From Gigaspora rosea (lineage: Eukaryota; Glomeromycota; Glomeromycetes; Diversisporales; Gigasporaceae), in NCBI GenBank assembly GCA_003550325.1, contig QKWP01000198.1:3742-67741 (forward strand): a DNA stretch of 64,000 bases. Reading direction: 5' to 3'. Position numbers and translations under genes: made by a program. Each line of letters starts with the position of its first letter. The first letter of the stretch is position 1. Positions 21,732 to 35,102 of this stretch are shown here, one piece after another. The notes beneath the pieces are model-generated. The model was not told the DNA's origin. It made no database searches and saw only the letters and a list, made by a program, of their open reading frames with translations.

Positions 21732-22212
21732 ATGCTAAACAAGTTTACTTAGTGCATTAAGTTAGAATTAATTAGTAAAATCTTGTGAATCATAAGATTT
21801 TATAGAATTTTATTAATAAAATTCTATAAAATCTTATTATTTGCAAGATTTTACTAATTAATTCTAACTTAATGCACTACTATATATTCTCCAAAATAAG
21901 CAACCTTTTTTGGGTCAAAAATCATATAAAAAAGTGGTGTTGCTTATTTTCGAATTGTTGAATTTTTTGAACAAAATTGAAAAACATACTAATAAAAAGT
22001 TGTACAAATAATATAAATTTTTATTACAAGTGTATTTTGATGTCCTGAACAAGTTTACTTAATTGTACTTTTGAGATTTACTTAGTAAAATTTGGACTTT
22101 TATATATAGCTACTGCTAATGAATTTTTTGAGATTTTTAAAAAAATTAGGGGTCACTTATTTTAGGTAGTTGCTTATTTTGAGGAATCTATGGTAAATAA
22201 ACTTGTTCAGCA
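21732..22212. mobile_element. Foldback element, copy c, interrupted by a MITE
   Basis: Palindrome TGCTAAACAAGTTTACTTAG...; its right arm is cut at 21879 and resumes at 22194 (TAAATAAACTTGTTCAGC). The interruption is the TA-flanked MITE at 21880-22193. Confidence 0.7.
21880..22193. mobile_element. mariner-like MITE, copy 1 (314 bp)
   Basis: It is flanked by TA on both sides (21878-21879 and 22194-22195). Imperfect ~25-bp inverted ends share CAAAATAAGCAAC. It is non-coding. A 316-bp relative is at 43712-44027. TA duplication is typical of Tc1/mariner elements. Confidence 0.75.
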
Positions 22213-22364
22213 TCTAAAAATACATTAAATTAGCAGAGTTGTTTTTATTTTGCTTGAAATTTGAAGAAAAAAATGACTCTTTTGATCAAAAATCCAAAAT
22301 TATGCATCTATTCTCCAAATTTCAAGTAAATAAAAAATATTCTACTGTTTTGATATATTTTTAT

Positions 22365-22530
22365 GTGCTAAATAAGTTTACTCAGTGCATAAAGTTAGAA
22401 TTAATTAGTAAAATATTGTGAATCATAAGGTTTTATAGAATTCTATTAATAAAATTCTATAAAATCTTATGATTTACAAGATTTTACTAATTAATTCTAA
22501 CTTAATGCACTAAGTAAACTTGTTTAGCAT
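22365..22530. mobile_element. Foldback element, copy d
   Basis: Complete palindromic copy: GTGCTAAATAAGTTTACTCA at the left, TAAGTAAACTTGTTTAGCAT at the right, centre TTCTATTAATAAAATTC. The arms are about 80 bp. Confidence 0.75.
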
Positions 22531-22687
22531 CTAAAAATACATTAAATTAGCAATTTTTTTTTTATTTTACTTGAAATTTGAAGAAAAAAAATGCTTAAAT
22601 TTGATTTTTTTGATCAAAAATCCAAAACTATACATCTATTCTCTAAATTTTAAGTAAAATAAAAATAATTTTGCCGATTGGATGTAT

Positions 22688-22835
22688 TTTACGTGCTGAA
22701 CAAGTTTACTTAGTGCATAAAGTTAGAATTAATTGATAAAAATTTGTGAATTACAAGATTTTTTATAAAATTTTATTAATAAAATTCTATAAAATCTTAT
22801 GATTCACAAAATTTTACTAATTAATATTTAGACTA
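22688..22835. mobile_element. Foldback element, copy e (right end truncated)
   Basis: The left arm GTGCTGAACAAGTTTACTTA is complete. The right arm stops after ATTTTACTAATTAAT, where unrelated sequence (GACTAGTCTGCAGACCCGG) begins. Confidence 0.65.
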
Positions 22836-24797
22836 GTCTGCAGACCCGGACCGGACCTAGGAATATTATCTGATCATTAAAAAATCACATTAAATATATA
22901 TTTATATAGTATGTGATTATATAGAAGTAATTCTCTTCAGTCACCCCTTTATACAATCACCAAAAAGTGCCAGGGTAAACTGGGTGATTATATAGAGGTA
23001 CGACTTGTATATGTTAAATTTTTAGAAAAGCATAATTTTTCACCGAAGTTCATATGGAAAAATTCACATATCACGCGACAATGCACAATTAATTCAACTG
23101 CAAAAGATAATAAAAAGAATTCTTTATGAGATATAGATTATTAATTATTTCTATCGAATTAATTATATAGCTGATATAGGCTTTTGAACTTCTTAGTCTT
23201 CTACGACTAAGAAATGATTGTAACATAAATCAAATTTCAAAAAATGATAGATGCATAAAAAACTTGAACTAAGCAAAAAATCTTGGAATGAACGAAACAA
23301 AAACACTTTTTATAGGTAATAAAAATTTTTTTTTCTTTATACCCCGAGATAGCAATTATCTGGGGACGTCGAGTGACGCCATTTAATTGGTAATAAATTT
23401 GAATATTTCATTTATAGTATGTAAAATAAGATAATAAGATATTAAAGTTTAAATAATTTCGAATGAACATGGCCTTTTCTTTTTTTACGCAATAAAATTT
23501 TTAATTAAAATTTTAAGTTTTAAAAATCGATATATAGAATCCACAAATTTTAAAAAATCAAAATTTCGGAAATCTCGAAAATAAGAAATTTGTAAATTTT
23601 GGTAAAAATTGATCAGCCGAATTCGATAAGTTTTTGAATTCGTGTTATGAATTACTGTAATGCCGAAATAATTTTTATCAGTTGTCCCAGAATTTATGAC
23701 TCGAGATCAGGTGTACGTGAAATTATAACTTTTTTCGAAAAATCAAAATCTTGCCTATGAAACCACCTTTCGTCTAACTAAAAAATTCTTCTTCAAATTT
23801 TGGTATATATTATTGTTCTAACCTTATCCTAACGCCTAATATCAGATATTAAAAGCTTTTATCACTTTTGTTTTTGATTCACGTTACGCCTGATCTCAAA
23901 TTCTGATTGGGGTAGTTCAGAGTTCAGTAGTTGATCAATGATCATCATCACATGTTAAAAAAATTACGTTTTATTTACATGTTTATTTTTTCGCTACGTA
24001 CTGTACTACACTTCCCGTTTGAAAAACACTATTATTTTCTGTACAAATATACTATTGTTCTTTGGGCCACTAATAGATGCGAACCTCCACGTGGTGTGGC
24101 CTGGGTATGTGCAAAGCACAGAGCCAATCGTATCATCAATCTGTTTTTTTGGGGTGCGAATGAAGAAAAAACGAAAAGGCCGTTCTGAATCGTAGTCGTA
24201 AGAAACGCCTTAGTACCTTTTTCATTTTATAAAGGACGAACATTCTGGCAGGAAAAACCGTAAGGCAAGACGCTTCTTAGCTGCGCCGAAACAACTAATT
24301 TCGGAACCCAGCATGACAATAAAAAGTTTGGTAACTCACCGATAATTAAAATAAGTAACTTTACCAGAAAGAATTTAAACACTTCTACTTGAAGACCCAA
24401 CTTGAAGAACCTGTCTATTATCCTGAAGAAGAACTTGGTAATTTGAAAACCTGTTGGATTTGAAAATGTATTTAGTATAATATAAAGATTAAAATTAATC
24501 TTCGAACGGCTCTTATTATCCTTCTATTTATCAAATGTCATTAGTCAAAAATATTGTTAATATTTAAGTATTAAAATAAAGTTTATTTAAAAAAAAATAC
24601 AAAATAAACAATCAAATACTATTTTTTATTAATATAATAAATTTTATGGTTTAAACCTGCGTATTTAAATTATATAAAATAAAATTAAAAATTTATTATT
24701 ATAAAAAGTAATATTTACTATATAAACAACATTTTTCAGAAAGGTTTAATTAATAAAAAAAAAATATGTATATGTATATATATATGTGCTGTGTTTG
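22836..24797. other. Gene-free DNA downstream of pyruvate carboxylase
   Basis: Mostly featureless. At about 23700-23905 a MITE-like segment has inverted ends built on GAGATCAGGTGTACGTGAA / GAGATCAGGCGTAACGTGAA and the interior CTATGAAACCACCTTT shared with other small elements in this window. A GTGATTATATAGA motif pair near 22912 and 22982 resembles that at 11925-11955. Confidence 0.45.
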
Positions 24798-27700
24798 TTA
24801 CTTAGTTATCTTAACAATTAAATCTCCTGCCGATAATGAATCACTTTCCTTAACTTCTATATGATCAATTTTACCAGAAACAGGTGCTGAAACTACTGTT
24901 TCCATTTTCATTGCTGAAAGAACACACAGCGGGTCTCCAGCTTTAACCTCAGCTCCTTCTAAAAAAAAGTAAAAAATCTTATTTAGAAATATCAAGATAA
25001 ATTATTGATGAAAAATATGAACATTTATTTATACTTGCCGTGTACTCTTATTTCGATTACTACACCAGACATTGGTGCACCAACATCACCAGGGTTTCCT
25101 GGTTCAGCTTTTTTACGATGAACATGTTCAACAGCTAATATTAAATGAAGTATTTAATAATTATTATATAATAGTAATAATAATGATAATTTATTACAAA
25201 AGTTTTTTAAATTACCAGCACTTCTGTCTTCTATACCAACAGCCCTAGTTTCACCATTTAAATCAAAGAATACCTCTCGTTTTCCAGTAGTTGTATCTAG
25301 AGGTCCAATAGCCAAAAACTTTATAATTAGGGTAACACCTTCTTCAAGACCTATGCAAAATTCTTCACCGATATCAGGTTTGCATAAGAAATATCTTGTT
25401 GGAATCACTGAGACATCACCAAATTTTTCAAGTTGTTCACGATATTCTGCAAACACTTTTGGATATATTGCTGCTGAGGATACATCAATATCACGAATGG
25501 ATCGACCATATTTGGCTATTAAATCCTTTTTAAGTTTTTCAAGATCCAATGGTTGCAATGATACACCAGGTCTTCCATCAATTCGTGGAAGATCACGTAT
25601 AATCTGATTAATAATTATGTAATAACAAAAAAAATAAAAATAAAATAAATAAATAAATAATAAATGTTTAAAAGTTTATAATAAATATATTTATATAATT
25701 AATTACATCTGAGCGAAGTGGTTCAGGAAATCCACCACATGGTTGACCTAGATAACCTTGGAAAAATTCTACAACTGAAACCGGGAATGATGTATTTTTC
25801 GCCTTTTCAATGACCTAATTGAATGAAAGAAGAAAATTAAGTATTTGTGATAATTTTAAGCAGGTTAAAAAAAGATTTTAAACTTACATCATTATATGAC
25901 AATTTATTAGTGACCATAAATTGAGCAAGATCTCCTACAACTTTTGAACTAGGTGTAACTTTAATAATATCACCACAAAGTTTATTAGCCTCAGAATAAG
26001 CTTTCTTAATTTCTTTCCATTGTTTACCAAGACCCAATTGTGAAGCTTGGAACATCAAATTTGTGTATTGACCACCAGGCATTTCATGTTCATATACTGA
26101 AGAATCACTACTTAAAACTCCAGATTCAAAACAACTATATAATTTGCGTGCTTGTTCCCAATATTCATTCAAAGCGTGCACATTTTCCACTCTAATACCT
26201 GTACCAAGTTCAGAATGCTCAAGTGCAGAAACGACGGCACCCATAGATGGTTGAGAAGTTATACCAGACATACCTTAAATAAAATTTAATTATTAAGAAT
26301 TAATTATTAAGAATTAATTATTAAGAATAAATATTAAGAATAATTAAGATATTATAAGATATTATAAGATATTATAAGATATTTATACTTACTATCAATG
26401 GCCAAATCAACTACATCAGCACCCGCCTTAGCAGCTGCCAACATACTGGCAACACCAGTTCCAGCAGTATCATGAGTATGAACATGAATTGGTAGATTAG
26501 GCCATTTTTTCCTTATACTACCGATTAAAATTTCAGCAGCTTCTGGTTTCAATAAACCAGCCATATCTTTAATACCAAGTACATGAATTCCTTCATTAAC
26601 TAATTCTTCAGTAAATTTTAAATAATAATTTATATCATATTTTTTTTCTTTTGGATTAGAAACATCACCAGTATAACAAATTGCAGCTTCTACTACACCA
26701 CCAGCCTTTTTAACAGCATCAATGCCTAATTTCATATTTTCAATGTAATTGAGAGAATCAAATATACGGAAAATGTCCACACCATAAATTTTTGCTTTTC
26801 TACAAAAATCATATATAACATTATCTGGATATGAAGTATAACCCACAGCATTTGCGCCACGAAGTAACATTTGAAAAGGAATATTTGGAACAAGTTTGCG
26901 TAATTTGGTCTAGAATTTATATAAAAAAAAAAAAAAAACTTTAAACTTTAAAATATCACTTTATTGTTTTGTGTCAAAAATATATAAAAAAAACATACCA
27001 AACGGTCCCAAGGATCTTCATATAAAAATCTCATAGATACATCAAAAGTTGCACCACCCCACATTTCAAGAGAATAAGCATTTGCAAGAGCATGAGCTGT
27101 TTGAGGTGCAATATTTAAGAAATCTATAAAAAAAAAAAAAAGGTTAAAATCATAAGCAAAAAAAGAAATGTAGAAAAAAATATTATTGTAAAAGAGAGAT
27201 TAATTACCAATAGTTCTAACCCTAGTTGCCAATAAACTCTGATGAGCATCTCTCCATGTTGTGTCCATGATTAATACACCATTATATTCGCGGACAGCTT
27301 TGGCAAATGCTTCAGGACCTCCTTCATCAATTATGTATTTCCAACCATGTTTAGGAAGATTATTTATGTCAACAGGCTCAGAGCCATCTTGAGAATAAAT
27401 AGTCGGAATATATAATTGTTGCTTAAATGAAGGTTCACCCTACACACAAAATAATGTGAATAATAATATGAATAATAATATGAATAATATCAAGAAATGA
27501 TTTAAAATAATAAAAATCCAAAATAATTATTAAACTTACGATTTGACCTTTAATACTGCTTCCATTAACAACTACATCACCCAAATATTTCAAAATCTTT
27601 TGAGCACGATTTTTACTTCCTACAAGTCTAAAAAGATCAGGAGTATCATCGATAAAAGTTGTCCACACTTCACCATTTGCAAAAGCATCATGAGTTAATA

Positions 27701-28963
27701 AACGTTGTAAAAAAGGAATATTTGTTTTTACACCACGAATTCTAAATTCAACTAAAGCACGAAGAATTTTTCTTCTAGCAATTTCATAAGTTTTACCCCA
27801 ACAAGTGACTTTTACTAATAAAGAATCATAATGAGGAGTAATTATAGCACCAGCATAACCAGCACCACCATCTAATCGAACACCATTACCACCAGATGAT
27901 CTATAAACTTCAATTTTTCCGGTATCAGGTTGAAAATTTTGAGCGGGATCTTCAGTAGTTACACGACATTGAATAGCATGACCACGAATTTGTATACGAT
28001 TTTGTAAAAGAGATTGATGAGCAAGAAGGGCACCACCAGCGATTTGAATTTGAGCTGCAACAATATCAATACCAGTAATCTCCTCTAAACAAAGAAAAGA
28101 ATTTTAAAATTGAATCAAATTTATTTCAAAAAAAAAAAATATATATATATGTATAATATAATATTTATATATATATATATTTATATATATATATATTTAT
28201 ATATATATATATTTATATATATTTATATATATCTATATATAAAATAAATAAAATCATAAAGTTCACCTGTAATTGTATGTTCAACTTGAATTCGAGGATT
28301 TATTTCAATGAAATAATGTCTGTCTTGCTGATCAACTAAAAATTCAGCTGTACCAGCATTCCGATAATTCACATGTTTTGCGAGTTTTACAGCATCATTG
28401 AGAATTGCATCACGAACAGAAGTCTAATAATGTATAAAATTTAATAATTCTATTTTACACAAATTGAAAAAATTGAAAATAAAATTCAAATAAAAAAAAT
28501 AATAAATAATACCTTTAAATTAATTGCAGGAGCAACTTCAACAACTTTTTGATGACGTCTTTGTACCGAACAATCACGTTCAAATAAATGGATTACATTT
28601 CCTTCATTATCAGCTAATATTTGAACTTCAATATGTTTTGGTTTATCCAGAAAACGTTCCAAGAAAACAGTTCCATCACCAAAAGCAGCCAAAGCTTCAG
28701 ATTTTGCACGATTAAACGAATCTTCCAATGACTCAATATTACGAACCACTCTCATTCCACGTCCACCACCACCCATTGCAGCTTTAATAATAATTGGAAA
28801 GCCATATTCCTCTATAAAAGCTTTAGCTTGATCAATTGTGGAAATCGGACCTCGAGTACCTGGAACTACTGGAACACCGCATTCGATAGCTTAAAATTGT
28901 AATTTAAATAAAATTTAAATAATGAGTAAAATATTTGAATAAATAATAATAATATATACAATA

Positions 28964-29010
<47 letters not shown>

Positions 29011-29022
29011 TTTTTATTATTA

Positions 29023-29068
<46 letters not shown>

Positions 29069-29599
29069 TATATACCAATTTCTCTTGCTTTCGTTTTATC
29101 ACCCATTTTTTCAATAACATCAGGTGTAGGACCAACAAAAGCAATTCCAGCTTCTTCAACTTTTCTTGCAAAATTAGCATTTTCCGAAAGGAAACCATAA
29201 CCCGGATGAATCATTGATACACCTTTTTGTTTTGCGATACGAATTATTTCATCTTGAGCAAGATAAGCACCAACAGGAGTATGTTTGCTTGGATCACCTA
29301 TTTGATAAGCTTCATCAGCTTTATAACGGTGAGTTGATAAACGATCTTCATGACTAAAGATAGCGACAGTTCTCATAGAAAGTTCATGAGCAGTTCGAAA
29401 AATACGAATAGCTATTTCCTATTGAAAAAAAAAAATTTAAGAAATTAAAAAAAAAAAAAAAAAATCGAATTATCAAAAAAATGATGATAAAAATTAAATT
29501 TACCCCGCGGTTAGCCACCAATAATTTTGGAAGGTGACCTAATATTTGACTATCCCGACGGATAGTATCTACTGAATGATCAGTATGATCATGATACAT
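24798..29599 (-). CDS. PYC: Pyruvate carboxylase (cytosolic, biotin enzyme), 13 exons
   Basis: Carboxylates pyruvate to oxaloacetate using ATP, bicarbonate and biotin (anaplerosis, gluconeogenesis). Exons: 29599-29504, 29418-29076, 28889-28513, 28423-28267, 28084-27540, 27439-27208, 27123-26999, 26909-26393, 26273-25888, 25814-25707, 25603-25216, 25134-25039, 24958-24798. They sum to 3531 nt, 1176 aa, the normal fungal size (about 1180). All phases close. Biotin carboxylase domain about 25-480 (GGGGRGM at 186-192, [12 protein letters not shown]). Carboxyltransferase from about 563 (DTTWRDA 565-571, [11 protein letters not shown]). Biotinyl domain at the C-terminus with AMKM, biotin lysine about 1141. 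No N-terminal presequence precedes LLVANRG, so cytosolic as in other fungi. The last intron uses a GC donor (GCAAGT at 25038). Introns 2 and 4 contain TTA and TATATTTA microsatellites. No damage is seen. Confidence 0.97.
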
Positions 29600-29752
29600 G
29601 ACAATTTAATAAAATATAATAAAAAAAAAAAAAAGAAAAAAAAAAAGGGATGATCTTTTTTTATAATCTTAGTTAGTACTGAAGAAAAGAAAGATTTGAG
29701 AATTGATTTAAAAGATGGAGATAGATGAAGGTTGAACTTGGGGTGTATCAAG

Positions 29753-29763
29753 TTTTTATATAT
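29753..29763 (-). promoter_or_regulatory. Possible TATA box of the PYC gene
   Basis: TATATAAAAAC on the minus strand, about 155 bp before the start codon, in the longest non-homopolymer stretch of the 5' flank. Suggestive only, because TATA-like strings are common in this AT-rich DNA. Confidence 0.3.
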
Positions 29764-31958
29764 TGTACTGTACTTTAATTATTAATAATGTAAATATTTG
29801 ATAATCTCCGATAAGCTTTCTGAGATTAGTCAAATTAGTAAAATAAATATTACTGGGTGTAGCATACAAAAATCCTTATAGGTCGAAACTCAATCTGAAA
29901 TCTTTTAATTCCTTTCGGTATCGGTAATTTTTTGGAATATAAAAAAACAGGCGTTTTATCGGCACTTTTAATGCTATTTCCAATTTTAGAACGAGTTCAC
30001 GCGGTGGCCCAAAAATTCGGTACGGTTAAATATTGATCAAGCATGCAAAGTAATGTTATCATTCAACCTTTTTTTTATTTTTTAGCGAAGCAAAGAAGCA
30101 AAAGAAATCTTCAAAAATCTAATATTTTTTCATCTTGTTCAGATTATCATTATTCTTTGTAAATAGAAACTTCAAAATTGAGTCTTCAAAAATGATGAAA
30201 TATTAGGGCATTTTTCAGATATTGTATATCAACTATTTCTATTTCATCTAATCTAAATTTTTTGATCTACACACAAACCACTAATATACTGTATCAGGTG
30301 TGTAATACACGTTACAAAATGACCATCGACGAATTAGATATTAATCTATTTCCTAAATTGTCACGTTAAGTGATGTGGCCATTTACGTTAACTTGCCCAT
30401 CTCTAACTAAAAGTAGACCAAAATTCTACTGTATATCATAGTGAAATAACATTATTTCGGGACACGAAGTTTGAAGAGAGCTTTCGGCTAAATTAATTTT
30501 CAAACTACATATCCCGAAATAATGTCCCTGGGCGATAATACGGTGAAGTTAATTAAATTTTATTGTATCATTATTATTTCATTAATATTAGTATGATAAC
30601 GATAGTCAAATTCATAAAATAATAATAATAATAATAAATTAATAATATAACAGATAATATTTCAATTTGATCGAATAAAAAATATTTAATAATAGTCAAC
30701 AAACCCAAAATTTTTTTTATTCAAATGGCTTCATTTTCATTCAATTCTACTATTTCGCAATGACCTCTAAAAGTTTAACTAAAAAGAAGTGAGAGATTAT
30801 ATTCAGCCAAAGATCGTGGACATTATAGTGCAAATATAAATACGGTAAATTGGACACGCTCCAATAATATATTTAAAGTTGTGGGCTTTTTAAATTTAGG
30901 TTATGGCATACAATATAGGTTTAGGTTTTAATTTTAGATTCGATGCCAAAATATTTTCGGTAAGGCCGCAATTAATTTCTATGTCATGTGTATATTAGCC
31001 CATATCGTACAAAAATATATAACAAAAAAAAATATGAAGAATATTGATATTTAAAGGCTAGGTAAATGTACAGTACAGTAAAAGATATACTGTATACGTA
31101 TACTTTCAAAAATGGATGAAAAAGTTATACACTGGATGTCACGGAAATGAAATTTCCACTTATAAACATACTGCGATCTTGATATAATGACCAGGATACT
31201 GGCTTAAAACCATTTGTAGAAAAAAAATTTCTTTAAATATATTTTAAATTAGTACGTGTGTTAAAAAAAATTTTTTTTACGTAGTAATAAAAAAAAAATA
31301 TATATATAAAGCTACCCTTTATTGTAGAACAGGATATCTTTTTAATAAAATTGATTATTTAATAAACTGGTTTAAACAACTCCAAGTCAGAACTGGATAG
31401 TAAAAAATAAATACTAATTTTAGTTACTGAATCACTAAACTTGTTTATATATTTTATAGCAATTTTTTTAATCATCTACATATGCAAGACTCTGAAGATC
31501 AAGATCAATTCTTTTAAAAGTTATTACAATATCAGATATTAATCAAACCAACTTTTTTTGAACAGCTTCTTCATATAAAGTTTTTTTTTTTTTTTGGTTA
31601 CAAGATGAATTCCTGGACATGATATTTTAAACACGTCAAATAATGTGTTATAACAATTATTATATTCAATTAATCATATAATAATAAATATATACTGTAA
31701 TTATAATTATTAATATTCTTGTAAACCAACGCTATGATCCCTTATTTTTACAAAATAAAATAATATCTTCTTTGAACGCAGATTGTCAGTCAAAATCGCG
31801 AATATCATCCATATATTGCAACCATCGGGATAAAATTCAATAAAATCATTTTAGAATCTTCAATTCTATTTTCGATTAAACAATGATTGGAAATTCGTAA
31901 TATGTGATGCATTAAGCCCTTTTCTTCAAAATTTGTATTTTTATTATATATAGGATTA
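29764..31958. other. Intergenic DNA between PYC and the small membrane-protein gene
   Basis: Upstream flank of PYC. The only bounded structure is a short foldback at 30450-30524. ATAATAATAATA and T-run microsatellites occur near 30620 and 31578. No ORF with recognisable content. Confidence 0.4.
30450..30524. mobile_element. Small foldback (75 bp) in the PYC upstream region
   Basis: CATTATTTCGGGA (30450-30462) faces TCCCGAAATAATG (30512-30524), with further matching bases inside (GTTTGAA). It could be a tiny MITE or a cis-acting palindrome. It lies about 0.85 kb upstream of the PYC start. Confidence 0.5.
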
Positions 31959-32601
31959 TTATTTTGTTGAATGTGATACTGACACAGGTACTGTAAAAGT
32001 GTGAAAAAAAAAATTTGGTGGTTAAATTAAACTTTGAATATCAATTTAATCAAGTCTAGTCTACTCTTTATTTGCAATTTACACTCACCAACAATAATAA
32101 TTATAACAATTAATAATGCGATGATGCCAGAGATTAACCATCTTTTCTTTGTAATATCCGTGTACCAAGGTCCTTCATGTTTCCAAGGTTCTGTAGTTTC
32201 TTCAATACTACGCGTCTCAAAATGTTCTAATTCAAAATCCTTTGGGGTTCTATTGGATTCAATATCATGCCCTGATTTCTGTGCTTCATTTTGTGTTGAT
32301 TCTGGTTTTACTATTATAAAATTGATTGACGCGTAAACTCTTTACGTTCTAACGAGAACTGAAAAAAATAAAAAATAATAATAATAATAATAATAATACC
32401 TTCAATATCTCTATTTTCATTATCAACGTCCAAAGTCAAACTTTTTTGTCTCTTTGGAACTTCAATTTGAACTCTCGGAACTTTCTCTTGAGTTGGCGTA
32501 GTTACATCTGTATTATCAGAGATATCTTGTTCTTGAACCTCTGGCGTCTTTTCTGAACTTTTTTCGTTAATGAACTGTGGTTTTGCTTCGTGGTCAGACA
32601 T
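31959..32601 (-). CDS. Small single-pass membrane protein of unknown function
   Basis: Three exons: 32601-32400, 32310-32089, 31990-31959 (456 nt, 151 aa). Donors are GTATTA and GTGAGT, acceptors ATAATAG and TTTACAG; phases 1 and 1 close. The first ~125 residues are polar and charged (starting MSDHEAKPQFINEKSS), with many Glu, Thr and Pro. The segment RWLISGIIALLIVIIIIV (about 125-141), preceded by KK, is one membrane helix, and VPVSVSHSTK is the tail. There is no signal peptide, so probably N-terminus in the cytosol (positive-inside), tail-anchored style. The family was not recognised. Splicing is inferred; a conserved homologue would confirm it. Neighbours are unrelated. Confidence 0.65.
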
Positions 32602-34677
32602 ATTTCGTTAAAACTAACGTGAGAAAAGGGCGTTAAAAAAAATGTTGACCATAAAACGAATTTATAACATTTGTGAATACGTCATCAATACTTTTGCCAG
32701 TTAAACCTTGATGCTTATCATTGTACAATGCTAACAATTTTGCTGCATATTGTTGTATGTTCGACTTATCTTCGTTATCTCGTGATTGGCCATTTGCTAC
32801 TTTTGAATTTATAATTACCTCATCTTATTTATCTTATTTTATCTTATTTATATTGTTTTTATATTGTGTACTATGAGTGTACTATGTATCCCATCTACCA
32901 TCTGATCTTATTATTCAAGTTTACTTTATCGGGTATGGTATTTTTATAGACCTGGTCACAATTTATTAAATTAAGCTTGGGTTGTTACATTCATCATCTA
33001 ATGTTTTTCAATTATCCACCAGCCTACAATGATCAGGCTTACAAAAATATTCTTTATTGAATGCGAAACATCTAATGACCTTATTATTAAACTATATATA
33101 TTATTATTATATATCAATATGATAATATATATATATATATATATATATATTTGATAATAAAGTTTCTACTTACTACTGTACTAAAACAATTATTCGGAGT
33201 ATATGCTATATTTGTATAAAAACAGGTACGTATTACGAGTAATGAAAGAGAAAACTCTGTAAATCATACTTTTTGAATCAATGTTTCTTCCCGAAAGAGA
33301 GTAACACCGACAAAGTAATTGACATTAACTATATCGATAGTATATCGATATAGTCGGTATTTTGTTCTTTCGGGATGCAGTGTTGGCATTTGGACATATA
33401 TGAAACAAATATGGTCATGGACTAATCCAAATAGTTTCCATGTCCATTTGCTTAAATTTTCGGAACACTCCGGAGTGTCACCCGAGTTTTAGCCGCAATT
33501 TTGGAGCTGTAGCTTTTATGCGTTTTATTTTGTACTGGCAAAAAATATGGACAATATTGGCATAGTCCATAAAATGTTCACGTTCAATGATCCATATTGT
33601 CCTGATAACCAAGGGATGATGATTTTCTACGGGTCAATTTCGTCATACGTACTAAAATTCTGCGAATCACATTATAGTATTTCATATTTTTTGATATATA
33701 GTAAATTAAAAAAAAAATACTGCCGAAACCATAAGTGTAACAAAAAAAAAAAATTTTTTTAAATTCTTCGCAAGAAGAAATTGTGGTAACCAAATATAAT
33801 CAAGTGCAATTTCATTTTAATGTAATTTTTTTTAAACACTATATACAGTATAGTGAATTGAACCAAGAAAAAAATTCATCAATCGGTTAACCGAACCGAA
33901 TTTTTCGATGTCAACCGGCTGCAACCGGTTATGGTCACAGGTAGTGCTCGGAATGAAGAGGAAAAAGATTCGCATATATAATATATTTAATCTGATATAT
34001 AGTTAAATATCGGTAATGGTTCGGTTACGGTTGCTATTTTCGTAATTCCTGGAACACCTGATAAAAATTGCCAAAATGATTTGTTGACCGATTCGATTAA
34101 GTTTATTAAGTTTGTGATTTCGGCATAATAGATTCAATAAAATGGCGTAATTTAAGAATATATATTATACGAATACTCTGGTTAAATACGTATAAAAAAA
34201 AGGTTACTTTCAAACCAACTTCTCTGGAAACCCCCCCTTTTTTTTTTAAGGAATATTAAATATGATTATTTATATGATTAGAATGGAAAAAGTGGCTTGC
34301 AGTGACAGCAAATGAGGAAAGATGTATATATTACCAAGTGTGACTTTGTTACACTGATATACTAATCCCGAACCTGGAGCTTCGTACTTGGTTCAGGTAA
34401 ATTAATTATTTATTTGAATTAAGGCCATACAAAATTATAATTTGGTTTTTAATGGATCAATTTGCAAACATTTGAAAAATTATTGTTTTTTATATGTTAC
34501 ATTACCGCATATGCGCGAAATAACGCCCAGGATGCAATAAGCTTAATTCGGTCATTAATTTAAATTATGTCTTGAATGTCATTTCGCGTTTACACGTTTT
34601 TAAAAACCGTATCTATAAAATTTCGAAAAAAAGACCGGTGAAACCAAAAAAATTCTTTTTTGCATGACTTATAATTA
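32602..34677. other. Intergenic DNA with foldbacks and AT microsatellite
   Basis: An AT-dinucleotide run lies at about 33126-33150. At 33287-33378, TCCCGAAAGA...ACACCGAC faces GTCGGTATTTTGTTCTTTCGGGA with an ATATCGATA-rich centre, a foldback. GGTT/AACC-rich arms near 33878-33930 and 34010-34040 (AACCGAACC / GGTTCGGTTACGG) may be another. No gene was recognised. Confidence 0.4.
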
Positions 34678-34814
34678 ATACTTTTAATGATTTTTAATGA
34701 TATAATTTTAATGATATGATGCTTTTAATGATACTTTTAATGATACTTTTAATGAGATACTTTTAATGATACTTTTAATGATACTTTTAATGATACGTTT
34801 AATGATACGTTTAA
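34678..34814. repeat. Minisatellite, unit GATACTTTTAAT
   Basis: About ten 12-bp units with small variants (TGATTTTTAA, GATACGTTTAAT) end 160 bp before the PHD-finger exon. Confidence 0.8.
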
Positions 34815-34973
34815 TATTAGCAAACTGTCGTGGCATCATGTGTAACTACAGCAGATTCTAATGTACAACCTCATACCGTTTCGGAGGATGCTTGTGTCCC
34901 CCTGACAACAATTTCACTCAAATGATTATATGTTTGATCCTTTCACATTCAAGATTTCCAAGATTTTTGTTAG

Positions 34974-35102
34974 TGATGGAAAGCTACCAATGGAAATGCA
35001 ACGATGCTAAACGTGTGTTGTATGTCGATCTTCCGGTGACGAAGTGATTTGTGATGACTGTGATTGTAGTTGGCACTTTGAAAGTGACCCAAGTACCAAG
35101 CG
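34974..35102 (+). pseudogene. Tandem PHD-finger (DPF/MYST-like) gene remnant, 5' part
   Basis: After the acceptor TTTTTGTTAG the reading begins ATG-GAA-AGC and gives SYQWKCND, the end of a first PHD finger. A one-base loss and a stop codon (TAA at 35008-35010) interrupt the CNDCKTC-type linker. It continues CVVCRSSGDEVICDDCD and SWHFE: C-x2-C, C-x2-C, W-x-H of a second PHD finger, the arrangement of double PHD (DPF, MYST-acetyltransferase) readers of histone H3. The expected Cys two residues after His is Ser (HFES). It ends with the donor GTATAG after TKR. The partner exon is at 44768. Confidence 0.7.

Noticed and set aside
34678-34814. CRISPR-like repeats
   Set aside because: Units are contiguous with no unique spacers; a minisatellite. 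The same applies to 35554-35721 and 40608-40737.
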